From an uncultured Clostridia bacterium (GTDB taxonomy: Bacteria; Bacillota; Clostridia; Oscillospirales; Acutalibacteraceae): 64,000 bases of DNA. Within the stretch, counting starts at the first letter, position 1; each line of letters opens with the position of its first letter. The position numbers and the translations under genes are program-made. Below the pieces are notes generated by a model. That model was not told where the DNA came from. It saw only the letters and a program-made list of their open reading frames with translations, and made no database searches. This document shows, piece after piece, positions 16,457 through 24,348 of this stretch. Where the stretch lies: NCBI GenBank assembly GCA_944380765.1, contig CALWIO010000007.1:1-64000 (forward strand), in the 5' to 3' direction.

Positions 16457-17563
16457 TCAGAACTGGTCGTTTCCCTGCAGCGCGTCAAAGCCTTCCTCGC
16501 CGGTACGGACTTTAACCGCGTTTTCAACATCGTAAACAAATATCTTGCCGTCGCCGATATTTCCGGTGTAAAGCACCTGCTTGGCGGTTTCAATAACGCG
16601 GCGGACGGGAACTTTTGCAACAACAATTTCAACCTGAGCTTTCGGCTTTAAGTCCATGCTTTCAATTTTAACGCCTCTGTAATATCTGTCCTGACCTTTC
16701 TGTATGCCGCAGCCGAGCACCTTGGTAACGGTCATACCCGTAACGCCGATTGCGTTCATGGCGTTTTTAAGGTCCTCAAATTTTGATTCGTTGCACAAAA
16801 TCTCGATTTTTGTCAGCTTGCCTTCGGCTGAGGTTTCCTCAGCGCTTTCCATATCAGCGGCAGCTCCGTTGAAGCCGTACCAGCCGAACCAGAGGATAAA
16901 GCAGCCCAGCGCGCCGAGAGTTATCGAGTGACCGGGGATGGCGTTAACCTTAATGCTTCCGTCTTTGTTCTTGGAGTATTTGCCAAGTCTGGGGCCGAGA
17001 ATGGCCGTGCCGATAAGAGCCGAAATACCGCCGACCATGTGGATAAGGCATGAGCCTGCGAAATCCACAAATTCGGGCGAGCCTTCTCCGAAGAGGGTTG
17101 CGCCAAGGCGCGTCAGCCAGCCGCCGCTCCAAACCCAGTGAGCTTCAATGGGATAAACAACCGCGCTGATAACCGCGCTGTAAATGCAGTAAGCCGAAAA
17201 CTTTGTTCTTTCCGCCATGGCGCCGGAAACGATTGTAGCTGCGGTGGCGCAGAAAACAAGATTAAATACGAAGCTGTACCAGTCGTATGTATCAAAATCC
17301 GTGAACAGACCCATTGTGGGCAGTCCGAGGAATCCGCCCAGAGCGTCCTGACCGAGCAGCAGTCCGCCTCCCAAAAAAACAAATACCACGGTGCCTATGC
17401 AGAAATCCATAAGATTCTTCATAATGATGTTGCCGGCGTTTTTTGCCCTTGTAAAACCGGCTTCAACCATTGCAAAGCCCGCCTGCATAAAGAACACCAA
17501 CGCGGCTCCTATAAGGAACCAGACGCCTGTAGGCCCGTAGATGTTAGACATCAATTCTTCCAT
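16457..17563 (-). CDS. Half ammonium channel fused to a PII protein
   Basis: 368 residues. Residues 1 to about 240 match the first six helices of Amt ammonium channels ([20 protein letters not shown]; the twin-His partner in [11 protein letters not shown]; the sixth helix [11 protein letters not shown]). Amt proteins are about 400 residues with eleven helices, so helices 7-11 and the second pore His are missing. After an acidic linker ([14 protein letters not shown]) comes a complete PII/GlnK domain (residues about 253-365: [44 protein letters not shown]). The T-loop lacks the Tyr used for uridylylation. Amt-PII fusions with full channels are known in clostridia; this looks like such a gene after an in-frame deletion of roughly 200 codons, or a collapsed assembly. 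A PII-only role remains possible. Confidence 0.8.
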   Translation of the reverse strand: MEELMSNIYGPTGVWFLIGAALVFFMQAGFAMVEAGFTRAKNAGNIIMKNLMDFCIGTVVFVFLGGGLLLGQDALGGFLGLPTMGLFTDFDTYDWYSFVFNLVFCATAATIVSGAMAERTKFSAYCIYSAVISAVVYPIEAHWVWSGGWLTRLGATLFGEGSPEFVDFAGSCLIHMVGGISALIGTAILGPRLGKYSKNKDGSIKVNAIPGHSITLGALGCFILWFGWYGFNGAAADMESAEETSAEGKLTKIEILCNESKFEDLKNAMNAIGVTGMTVTKVLGCGIQKGQDRYYRGVKIESMDLKPKAQVEIVVAKVPVRRVIETAKQVLYTGNIGDGKIFVYDVENAVKVRTGEEGFDALQGNDQF

Positions 17564-17584
17564 AATTCTTCCTCCTTAAAAGTT

Positions 17585-17667
17585 AAGGGCGCAGGTCGGA
17601 AAACCCAACCCACGCCCTTGTGGTAATAAAAACAAAAAAGCGCTGTGAACCTTAAAGTCCACAGCGC
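17585..17667 (-). promoter_or_regulatory. Leader with terminator hairpin before amt-PII
   Basis: On the minus strand, GCGCTGTG/CACAGCGC (17640-17667, loop GACTTTAAGGTT) is followed by TTTTTTGTTTTT: a complete terminator placed some 70 bases before the start codon of amt-PII. A second hairpin, AAGGGCG/CGCCCTT (17585-17619), lies between it and the ribosome site AAGGAGG. This layout suggests transcription attenuation. In clostridia, nitrogen genes are often controlled by ANTAR-domain antiterminators acting on such leaders; no ANTAR gene is in the window. Confidence 0.6.
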
Positions 17668-17846
17668 CTTTGCTGCTATGTGAAAATTTTACACCCGTAA
17701 AAATGCTTAGCCAAGAGAGAATTTGTGTTTTTTGTGCGTTTTGTATATTTGCATATTTAAAACAGGATTTAAAAAGCTTGCCTTTATATATTTTTTACAA
17801 AGTTGTTGCTGATTTCTGTAATTACAAAACAGTAATTTTTTTGATT

Positions 17847-18368
17847 TTAATTTACTCCCAGCTCATTTTGAGCGTCATTTGCTTTGCGGTATTCAACGCT
17901 TTCCTCTTCTGAATATTTTTGCCTCGCTTTCAGAATATTATAAACAGCTATCGCGATAATGCAGGATACCGCGCACATGTAAATTGAAAATACAGATATA
18001 TCATAGGTCGGTGAAGTTGCTGTGTCAATATTGAAAACCGCAGTAAAAAATACGGATAAATATAAGCTTATAAAGTTTGCGGCAATATAGGTCAAAACCG
18101 CGCCCAATACAAAAAATCCTGACGCTATTCCCGTAAAAGCGATTTTTTTGTAGGATTCCCCGCGTACATATTTAAAATATCTGTACCCCAAAAACGAGTA
18201 AAGACAGGCGGAAAAATACACACAAAGCGCCATAACCGTGCCTGATGATGAAGCGTGACGCTCCTGCGCGATTTTCAATATAACAAAATAAACCAATGAA
18301 ATACCAAGCAAAACCGCCGCTGAAATAAGAATATCTTTTGTAACACGCCCGCGCAAAGCTTTTTTCAT
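17847..18368 (-). CDS. Four-helix membrane protein of unknown function
   Basis: 173 residues. Hydrophobic segments lie near 13-35, 45-62, 75-110 and 125-145, and the ends are charged (basic start KKALRGRVTKD, acidic/polar tail SEEESVEYRKAND). No family is recognised. It is the second gene of a pair: the secreted-protein gene ends 23 bases upstream on the same strand. AGAGGTGATATT provides a good ribosome site. The pair sits in AT-richer DNA between the amt-PII gene and a conserved radical SAM gene. It may be a membrane partner of the secreted protein. Confidence 0.65.
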   Translation of the reverse strand: MKKALRGRVTKDILISAAVLLGISLVYFVILKIAQERHASSSGTVMALCVYFSACLYSFLGYRYFKYVRGESYKKIAFTGIASGFFVLGAVLTYIAANFISLYLSVFFTAVFNIDTATSPTYDISVFSIYMCAVSCIIAIAVYNILKARQKYSEEESVEYRKANDAQNELGVN

Positions 18369-18391
18369 AATATCACCTCTTTTAATTATGA

Positions 18392-19498
18392 TTACCAGTC
18401 ATTTGCGTAGTCCCAAGAATGAGACCAGTCATAATATTCCGGAGCAAAAAAATTGCTTATGGTTACACCTAACGGTCCCCAGTTGACAGAAAAAGAAGCA
18501 GAAAGAGGATTGCGTATATGCACATATCTAATATCTAACATAAAAAACTGATATTGGTTATTATAGTCTATTACGCGTCCAACAGAGAACAGTATAAAAG
18601 AGAAATTTCTGTAAAGTGTTTGAGCCAGTGGGTTATCGTTAGGCAGATTGTATTCAAAATATACTCCGCTGTTTGAAGAAACGGAGGCGGATATTGCGTC
18701 CAAACTATCTATTACATCTTCATTACTTATAAATATACCATTCTCGTCATAAGTCATTTTGCTGTATGCAGCAAATAAGAAATAATTTGATTGTCCGTTA
18801 GTTGTTTTTTCATACCAGTTTATATCATCAGAATGCATGGAAATAACATCAGTTTTTCGCATAACAGGAGTTTTAAGCCATAAGTATTCACCGATGAAAA
18901 CATATCTTCCAATTGATTGACCTTCACCATTGTAATTTGGCGTGTAAATTGCAAAAATCTGCATTTGCATATATCCATCCTCGGAAGTTCCTACATCACT
19001 TGAATGGCTGGTTGTCGGTCCGGTATCGGATTCGGTTGAAGCAGGCGAAATGTTTAATTGTGCTGAATTAAGTATTGCTTCTTCCCCGGCCGCGGCTTCC
19101 ATCGCTTCTTCACGGCTGACTTTGGTCTGGTTTCCGGCTCCGTCTGTTTTGATATATGAAGTTTCAACATGAATACTTTCAATATGAGACAGCTTTAAAT
19201 TTTCACTGATTTTTTCAAATTGTTGGTCAGAAACATTAAAATCAAGCGCTGTAAAAATATCTTTTAATTTTTCTTTATCGCTTTTGTGTTTATATTTTGC
19301 GGATTTTGAGATTCGAATACGATTTATATTATTACCGCTTAAAAATCGTATTTCGTGATCGCTGTATTGCCGAATCTGCACCATTGAATTCAAATCAATT
19401 GAGCCGTATTCATAGGCAAAAGCAGTTGCGGGAAAGGTAAACAGCAGTAAAACGGTCAAAACAAAGGCAATAAAAATCTTAATATTTTTTTCATACAA
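18392..19498 (-). CDS. Secreted protein of unknown function, start out of frame
   Basis: 368 codons. A clear signal peptide (IKIFIAFVLTVLLLF, cleavage probably after TAFA) is followed by about 340 polar residues rich in Ser, Asn and Tyr, with no recognised domain. The best start signal, AAGGAG seven bases before an ATG at 19492-19494, is not in the frame of the gene: it is followed by seven A residues and reaches a stop soon after. One extra A would give MKKNIKIFIAF and restore the whole protein. In frame as given, only a TTG at 19498 is available, too close to the ribosome site. This suggests slippage in the poly-A tract (phase variation), a recent mutation or a base-calling error. Confidence 0.6.
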   Translation of the reverse strand: MYEKNIKIFIAFVLTVLLLFTFPATAFAYEYGSIDLNSMVQIRQYSDHEIRFLSGNNINRIRISKSAKYKHKSDKEKLKDIFTALDFNVSDQQFEKISENLKLSHIESIHVETSYIKTDGAGNQTKVSREEAMEAAAGEEAILNSAQLNISPASTESDTGPTTSHSSDVGTSEDGYMQMQIFAIYTPNYNGEGQSIGRYVFIGEYLWLKTPVMRKTDVISMHSDDINWYEKTTNGQSNYFLFAAYSKMTYDENGIFISNEDVIDSLDAISASVSSNSGVYFEYNLPNDNPLAQTLYRNFSFILFSVGRVIDYNNQYQFFMLDIRYVHIRNPLSASFSVNWGPLGVTISNFFAPEYYDWSHSWDYANDW

Positions 19499-19771
19499 AT
19501 TCTCCTTTCAAATTATTACATATATAATATATCATAAAATTTTAAAAATGTAAATAATATATATAAATTTTTATAATCTACATAATTTTTTGTTAAAAAT
19601 ATATAAATTCCAAACACTGCCAAATACAATTTACCGGCGCAAAATTACAAAAAAGCAGATTTAACTTTTGCAACCGTCAGCCGCTTTATAAAAGGACTTT
19701 CGGGAAAAACACTTTAAACATTCGGTTGATTTTTACCGTGCTTTGAAATATAATCTATGTGCGGTGATAAA

Positions 19772-20683
19772 ATGAACAACAGATATTATTCGCTCAACGA
19801 GTATTTGCAGAAAACCTTCGGCGAAAAGGTTTATAAGCTCTCGCTTGATTTGGGGCTTACCTGCCCTAACCGTGACGGCGCGTTGGGCACGGGCGGCTGT
19901 ATTTTCTGCCATAACGGCTCTTCCCATTTCGCGCAGAGCGGAAGTACGGTAACCGAGCAGATTAACGGCGCAAAGCAAAGAATTGCAGGGAAAACCGGCG
20001 CGAAAAAATTTATAGCCTATTTTCAAAGCTATACAAATACCTACGCTCCCGTCAGCTTTTTGCGAAAAGCCTTTTTTGAGGCGGCAAACCTGCCCGAAAT
20101 CGCGGCGCTGTCAATAGCAACCCGTCCCGACTGCCTGCCGGCAGAGGTGCTGGAGCTTTTAGAGGAAGTCAATAAAATAAAACCAGTCTGGGTGGAGCTG
20201 GGGCTTCAGACCTCCAACGATAAAACAGCCGGGTATATCCGGCGGCATTACCCCTCGTCAGTCTATGAAAAAGCCGTAAAAGAGCTGAAAAGCAGAGGCA
20301 TAACCGTTGTGACGCATATAATAATCGGCTTGCCCGGCGAGGATAAAAACGATGTTCTGAATACCGTGGATTTCGCGGTAAAAGCCGGCACCGACGGCGT
20401 AAAGCTTCAGCTTCTGCATATACTTAAAGATACGGATTTGTACGGGGAGTACAAAGCGGGAAAGGTTAAAGCGCTTTCAATCGAGGAGTACGCCGATATA
20501 CTTTTTGACTGTATTGAAAGACTGCCCGAAAATGTGGTGGTTCACAGGCTCACGGGGGACGCGCCGAAAAAGTACTTAGCGGCTCCGCTGTGGAGCGCCG
20601 ACAAAAAAACGGTGCTTAATTTCATAAACCGTGAAATGGAAAAAAGAAATATAATACAAGGTAAAAATAAAAAGGAAGTGTAA
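19772..20683 (+). CDS. TIGR01212-family radical SAM protein (YhcC-like)
   Basis: 303 residues. The iron-sulfur cysteines lie in LTCPNRDG and GGCIFCHNG near residues 30-47 (C-x12-C-x2-C), the layout of the YhcC/TIGR01212 family rather than the usual CxxxCxxC. SIATRPDCLP near 110, WVELGLQTSN near 140, and HIIIGLPGE near 180 are the SAM-barrel motifs. The family is widespread; its reaction is not settled, though a link to tRNA modification has been suggested. The ATG at 19772 follows GCGGTGATAAA; a frame-mate ATG at 19757 overlaps that site. It ends three bases before the alcohol dehydrogenase gene, so the two form an operon. Confidence 0.88.
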   Translation: MNNRYYSLNEYLQKTFGEKVYKLSLDLGLTCPNRDGALGTGGCIFCHNGSSHFAQSGSTVTEQINGAKQRIAGKTGAKKFIAYFQSYTNTYAPVSFLRKAFFEAANLPEIAALSIATRPDCLPAEVLELLEEVNKIKPVWVELGLQTSNDKTAGYIRRHYPSSVYEKAVKELKSRGITVVTHIIIGLPGEDKNDVLNTVDFAVKAGTDGVKLQLLHILKDTDLYGEYKAGKVKALSIEEYADILFDCIERLPENVVVHRLTGDAPKKYLAAPLWSADKKTVLNFINREMEKRNIIQGKNKKEV

Positions 20684-20685
20684 AT

Positions 20686-21810
20686 ATGACCTGGGATTTT
20701 TCAATGCCCGTAAAAATTCATTTCGGCTGCGGCAAAACGCGGGAAATCGGCAAAATTATTGACGAAATCGGCGGCAAAAGGGGAGTGCTGGTGCTGTCAA
20801 AAACCCTGAAAAACAACGGCGTAGGCGAAAAAATCAAAGAGTACTGCGGCGGCAGAATTGCGGCTGATTTCTGCGATATAAGACCTAACCCCACAACCGA
20901 TAATGTCAACGAGTGCGTGCGCGTGTTAAGAGAGACCGGAGCGGATTTTGCCGTTGCGCTGGGCGGCGGCTCGCCTATGGACTGCTGCAAGGCTGCATGC
21001 GCCATAGCGAAAGGGGAAGATATAATCGAAAGCTACCATACAATGGGAAAACCCGTGTCGGCTGACGAGGCTATTCCCATGATTGCCGTTCCCACAACCT
21101 CCGGCACGGGAAGCGAAATCACAAACATATCCGTGCTGACCGATATGAAAAAAGGCATAAAAACGCCCATGAACGACCCGGCTATGTACCCGAAAGCCGC
21201 CGTAGTTGACCCGGAGCTGACGCTGAGCGTACCGCCAAAAGTAACCGCCTCAACGGGACTTGATGTGCTCGCCCACGCGGTTGAAAGCTATTGGAGCGTT
21301 TTGCACCAGCCCATCTGCGAAAGCTGTTCCCTGCACGCGGCAAGACTTGTTTTCCGTTGGCTTTACAAGGCTTATACCGAGCCGGACAACATAACCGCAA
21401 GAGAAAAAATGGCAGAGGCGTCAATAATCGCCGGAGTTGCGTTTTCAAACCCCAGAACCACCGGCAGCCACGCCTGTTCATTTCCGCTTACCAACCTTTA
21501 CGGCGTGCCCCACGGCGAAGCGTGCGCCATGACGCTCGATTATTTTATAAGGCTTAACGCCAAAGGGGACGACGGCAGAATTGAATGTTTTGCCCGTGAC
21601 TGCGGCTTTGCGGACGCTTACGCTATGGCCGACGAGGTAACCGAGCTTAAAAGGAAAATGGGAATGGCGATGACGCTCTCTCAAATCGGAGTCAAAGCCG
21701 AAGAGGAAATTGAGGAATTAACGAGGCTGAGTATGCACCCTCTGCTTAAAAACAATCCGGTAAAGCTGGATTTTGACGATATTAAAAAGATGTACGAAGC
21801 CATAAAGTAA
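20686..21810 (+). CDS. Iron-containing alcohol dehydrogenase
   Basis: 374 residues of the group III, iron-dependent dehydrogenases. GGGSPMDCCKAA near 95 binds NAD(P). PTTSGTGSEITNISV near 138-152 and the metal-binding His residues in LAHAVES near 195 and GVPHGEACAM near 275 are in place. Such enzymes reduce aldehydes or ketones to alcohols; butanol, 1,3-propanediol and glycerol-type substrates occur in the family and cannot be separated here. AAGGAAGTG precedes the ATG. The stop of the radical SAM gene is three bases upstream. Confidence 0.9.
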   Translation: MTWDFSMPVKIHFGCGKTREIGKIIDEIGGKRGVLVLSKTLKNNGVGEKIKEYCGGRIAADFCDIRPNPTTDNVNECVRVLRETGADFAVALGGGSPMDCCKAACAIAKGEDIIESYHTMGKPVSADEAIPMIAVPTTSGTGSEITNISVLTDMKKGIKTPMNDPAMYPKAAVVDPELTLSVPPKVTASTGLDVLAHAVESYWSVLHQPICESCSLHAARLVFRWLYKAYTEPDNITAREKMAEASIIAGVAFSNPRTTGSHACSFPLTNLYGVPHGEACAMTLDYFIRLNAKGDDGRIECFARDCGFADAYAMADEVTELKRKMGMAMTLSQIGVKAEEEIEELTRLSMHPLLKNNPVKLDFDDIKKMYEAIK

Positions 21811-21833
21811 AAAGAATAAAGCAAAAAAGAAAA

Positions 21834-21869
21834 AGGGCCGCCCGCAAAATTTGCGCGCGGCTCTTTTTT
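21834..21869 (+). terminator. Terminator of the radical SAM/alcohol dehydrogenase operon
   Basis: GGGCCGCCCGCAAA pairs with TTTGCGCGCGGCTC, followed by TTTTTTG. Confidence 0.75.
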
Positions 21870-21884
21870 GAGAGCAAAATATTC

Positions 21885-21913
21885 TTGACATTTTTATTGC
21901 CTGATGATATTAT
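21885..21913 (+). promoter_or_regulatory. Promoter of tRNA-Leu
   Basis: TTGACA at 21885-21890, 17 bases, TATTAT at 21908-21913, 28 bases before the tRNA 5' end. Confidence 0.8.
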
Positions 21914-21940
21914 ATTTAGGCAGCTTGAAAAACTGAATAT

Positions 21941-22027
21941 GCGGATATGGCGGAATTGGCAGACGCGCTAGATTCAGGTTCTAGTGAGGGTTCCCTCATA
22001 CAGGTTCAAGTCCTGCTATCCGCACCA
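21941..22027 (+). tRNA. tRNA-Leu (anticodon CAG)
   Basis: 87 bases including encoded CCA. The acceptor arms GCGGATA/TATCCGC, the long variable arm (GAGGGTTCCCTC) typical of leucine tRNAs, and the T arm CAGGTTCAAGTCCTG are all complete. The anticodon stem CTAGA/TCTAG encloses TTCAGGT, giving CAG, which reads CTG. Confidence 0.95.
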
Positions 22028-22070
22028 AAACGAGTGCTTTTACAGTATCTGAGTAAAAGCGCTCGTTTTT
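22028..22070 (+). terminator. Terminator of tRNA-Leu
   Basis: AACGAGTGCTTTTAC and GTAAAAGCGCTCGTT arms followed by a T run, directly after the CCA end. Confidence 0.85.
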
Positions 22071-22126
22071 TATTTTATCGCCCGGTTGATTGGTTTTTAG
22101 TCCCCGAAAGTAAAAAAACCGCACCA

Positions 22127-22154
22127 GTCGAGAGCCTCGACACGCAATTTGCGT
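22127..22154 (-). terminator. Paired small hairpins, possible terminator of the hemW/GNAT genes
   Basis: GTCGAG-AGC-CTCGAC (22127-22141) and ACGCAATTTGCGT (22142-22154) lie side by side. On the minus strand they are followed by a GGTTTTTTT run at 22115-22121. They sit 33 bases past the stop of the minus-strand acetyltransferase gene. Confidence 0.45.
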
Positions 22155-22186
22155 CCCGACTCTTTTAATGTTTTTTGTTTTCTGCT

Positions 22187-22738
22187 TTATTGTTTTTGGG
22201 TTTTGCCCAGCCATTCGCGCTTTAACACGGCGTACTGATATGTGTTTTCATAACGGTCGGTGCCGTCGGGATTTTTGACAAAGGAAATATATTCAATAAA
22301 TTCGCCCTCTTTTCTCATTCCGAGCTTTTCGCACAGCCTTTGCGACGGCTTGTTGCAGTCCTCGGTATAAGCGTAAATGCGGCGGGCGCCTTTCTCGTTG
22401 AAAAGATAGTCGAAAAAAGCGAAAGCCGCTTCAAAAGCGTATCCTTTTCCCTGACAGCTTTCACACAGCATCCAGCAGGGGCTGAACGAGTCGGGGGAGT
22501 ACTCGTCGGGGTGAGCGAATATTTCCCCTATAACTTTGCCGCTGTCTTTTAATACAACAGCGAAATAGTATTCCGTGTCGGAGCTTCGTTTTATCGCTTC
22601 CTTTTGCGCTTCTTCAAGGGAATGCAGAGCCATATCCGCAAAGCAGTTCACAGCCGGTTTTTTAAGATATGCCAGCATATCTTCGGCGTCCCCGGCGCGA
22701 AAAGGCCTTAAAATAAGCCTTTCGGTTTCAATCGTCAT
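22187..22738 (-). CDS. GNAT acetyltransferase, RimJ/RimL-like
   Basis: 183 residues. It starts MTIETERLILRPFRAGDAED, the typical opening of the RimJ/RimL branch of N-acetyltransferases. SPCWMLCESCQGKGYAFEAA near 90-110 is the acetyl-CoA binding loop (usually QxxGxG/A; here QGKGYA). RIYAYTEDCNKPSQRLCEKLGMRKEG near 140 is the C-terminal acetyl-CoA motif with the NxxSxxxxEKLGM pattern. It transfers an acetyl group to a protein N-terminus, amino acid or drug; the substrate is unknown. GGAGGG precedes the ATG. It follows hemW on the same strand after 21 bases. Confidence 0.85.
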   Translation of the reverse strand: MTIETERLILRPFRAGDAEDMLAYLKKPAVNCFADMALHSLEEAQKEAIKRSSDTEYYFAVVLKDSGKVIGEIFAHPDEYSPDSFSPCWMLCESCQGKGYAFEAAFAFFDYLFNEKGARRIYAYTEDCNKPSQRLCEKLGMRKEGEFIEYISFVKNPDGTDRYENTYQYAVLKREWLGKTQKQ

Positions 22739-22759
22739 AAAACCCTCCGTAAATTTTGC

Positions 22760-23869
22760 TTAAAGCAATTCGGCTAACAGCGAGTTGGAAACAAGAAAGC
22801 CCTTTCTTGTAAATCGTATGCCGCTGCTGTCTGAAATTAAAAATCCTCCGCTTTCAAATCTACGCGCTTTCTCTCTCATACTCATAGGAATTTTATGCCC
22901 GTAGCGCTTTATAACCCGTTCTTCCGAAAGACCTTCCGAGAGCCTGAGCGCGAGCATGGCGTATTCCTCAAAGCCGCCGCCGTTTCCGTCGGGAACGGGC
23001 GGTTTTCCGTCAAGAAAATACTCCCAGTCGCGCGGGTAGTAAAATCTTTTGCCGTCAATAAACGAGTGCGCCGACGGCCCCAGCCCAAGATATTCCTCAC
23101 AGCGCCAGTACTTTAAGTTGTGCCGGCTCTCATATCCGGGCTTTGCGAAGTTAGAGATTTCATACTGCATAATCCCGTGACTGCTTAAAGTTTCGCACAG
23201 CTGCAAATATAAGTCAGCCGTCATATCCTCGTCGGGAAAGCTGTATTTTCCGGCGTTTCTGTAAAGGGGAGTGCCCTCTTCAAGTTTCAGCATATACGCG
23301 CTTATGTGCGGTACGCCGAGCTGTAAGCAAAAGTCAGCGGTACGGCTCAGGGACTCTTTATCCTGATTGGGAATACCGAGCATTATATCAAGGGAAATGT
23401 TGAAAATTCCCGCTTTCTGCGCCGCGAGTACCGCCTTTTCCGCCTGATTTTTGTCCGAAATCCTGCCGAGAATAACGCGCTCGCCGTCAACAGCCGACTG
23501 AAGCCCCATGGATATTCTGTTAACTCCGCAGCCGTTCAGAATTTTAAAAAAATCTTCGTCCGTCCCGAAAGGATTGCACTCAACCGTAATCTGCGCGTCC
23601 TCGGTTAAAATTGCCGACTTTGCCGTGTTTACAAGGGATTCAAGCCTTTTCGCGCCTAAACAGGAGGGCGTTCCTCCGCCTATGTAAAGTGTGTCGGCTT
23701 TACATGGCTTCCGCTGTTGTAAAGCCTTACAGCTTGTCAAAATTGAAGAGCGCAAACAGTCGCAGTACCTGCCTTTTTGCTCCTCGGAAGCGGAAAACGA
23801 GTAAAAATCGCAGTAGCTGCACTTCTGACGGCAGAAAGGTATGTGAAGATAAAGTCCGATTTTTTTCAT
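22760..23869 (-). CDS. hemW: HemW-type radical SAM protein
   Basis: 369 residues. The start KIGLYLHIPFCRQKCSYCDF contains the CxxxCxxC cluster motif. IGGGTPSCL near 65, VECNPFGTDEDF near 95 and NRISMGLQSA near 115 follow the HemN/HemW pattern. The C-terminal HemN-like domain has LGLGPSAHSFIDGKRF. HemW is a haem-binding chaperone, often misnamed coproporphyrinogen III oxidase; the extra N-terminal residues and Cys needed for true HemN activity are absent. The ATG overlaps the stop of the YbaK-like gene (ATGA), so translation is coupled. Confidence 0.9.
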   Translation of the reverse strand: MKKIGLYLHIPFCRQKCSYCDFYSFSASEEQKGRYCDCLRSSILTSCKALQQRKPCKADTLYIGGGTPSCLGAKRLESLVNTAKSAILTEDAQITVECNPFGTDEDFFKILNGCGVNRISMGLQSAVDGERVILGRISDKNQAEKAVLAAQKAGIFNISLDIMLGIPNQDKESLSRTADFCLQLGVPHISAYMLKLEEGTPLYRNAGKYSFPDEDMTADLYLQLCETLSSHGIMQYEISNFAKPGYESRHNLKYWRCEEYLGLGPSAHSFIDGKRFYYPRDWEYFLDGKPPVPDGNGGGFEEYAMLALRLSEGLSEERVIKRYGHKIPMSMREKARRFESGGFLISDSSGIRFTRKGFLVSNSLLAELL

Positions 23870-24348
23870 ACTTTTATGTATCTGATAATGTGACCGTCCG
23901 ACTCAATATATTTTACAAGGTCGCTGAATTTAAGAAACACCGTGGCGCGGTTATCGTTTGGGTGACAGCCGAGAACGGACTCTTTTTTTAAATCCTCGTC
24001 AAAATATATTTCAAGTTCCTTTTCCCGGTCAAAAATTACGCCGAGAGGCGAAACCGAACCCTTTTCAACCGAAAGGTACTTCATAAGCCTTTCGTCGGAG
24101 GCAAAGCTCAGCTTGGTGGAGCCTATCTCGTCGCGGATAAGTCCCAGCTGCGCCCGTTTGTCCCCGTGCAGCACCACCAGCATATTCCTTGTTCCCTTTA
24201 CATCTCTCAGCACAAGGTTTTTGGGAATATGCCCGCGCGAGGAAATGCCGTACTGCGCAATATCCTCCATGGTAAACGCAGCAGGGTGTTCAACGGTCTC
24301 GTATTCTATGCCCATAGCGTCAAGCGTCTTAAAAATCCCGTTATTCAT
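23866..24348 (-). CDS. YbaK/ProX-type aminoacyl-tRNA deacylase
   Basis: 160 residues of the free-standing editing domain family (PrdX/ProX). These hydrolyse mischarged tRNAs such as Ala- or Cys-tRNA(Pro). Family motifs are [16 protein letters not shown] near 15-30, [12 protein letters not shown] near 38-50 and the C-terminal [18 protein letters not shown]. The catalytic region with Lys in HIPKNL is present. The start chosen, ATG 24348, overlaps the lepA stop (ATGAATAA); a TTG six bases upstream is possible. The last bases overlap hemW. The exact tRNA edited cannot be read from sequence. Confidence 0.88.
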   Translation of the reverse strand: MNNGIFKTLDAMGIEYETVEHPAAFTMEDIAQYGISSRGHIPKNLVLRDVKGTRNMLVVLHGDKRAQLGLIRDEIGSTKLSFASDERLMKYLSVEKGSVSPLGVIFDREKELEIYFDEDLKKESVLGCHPNDNRATVFLKFSDLVKYIESDGHIIRYIKV

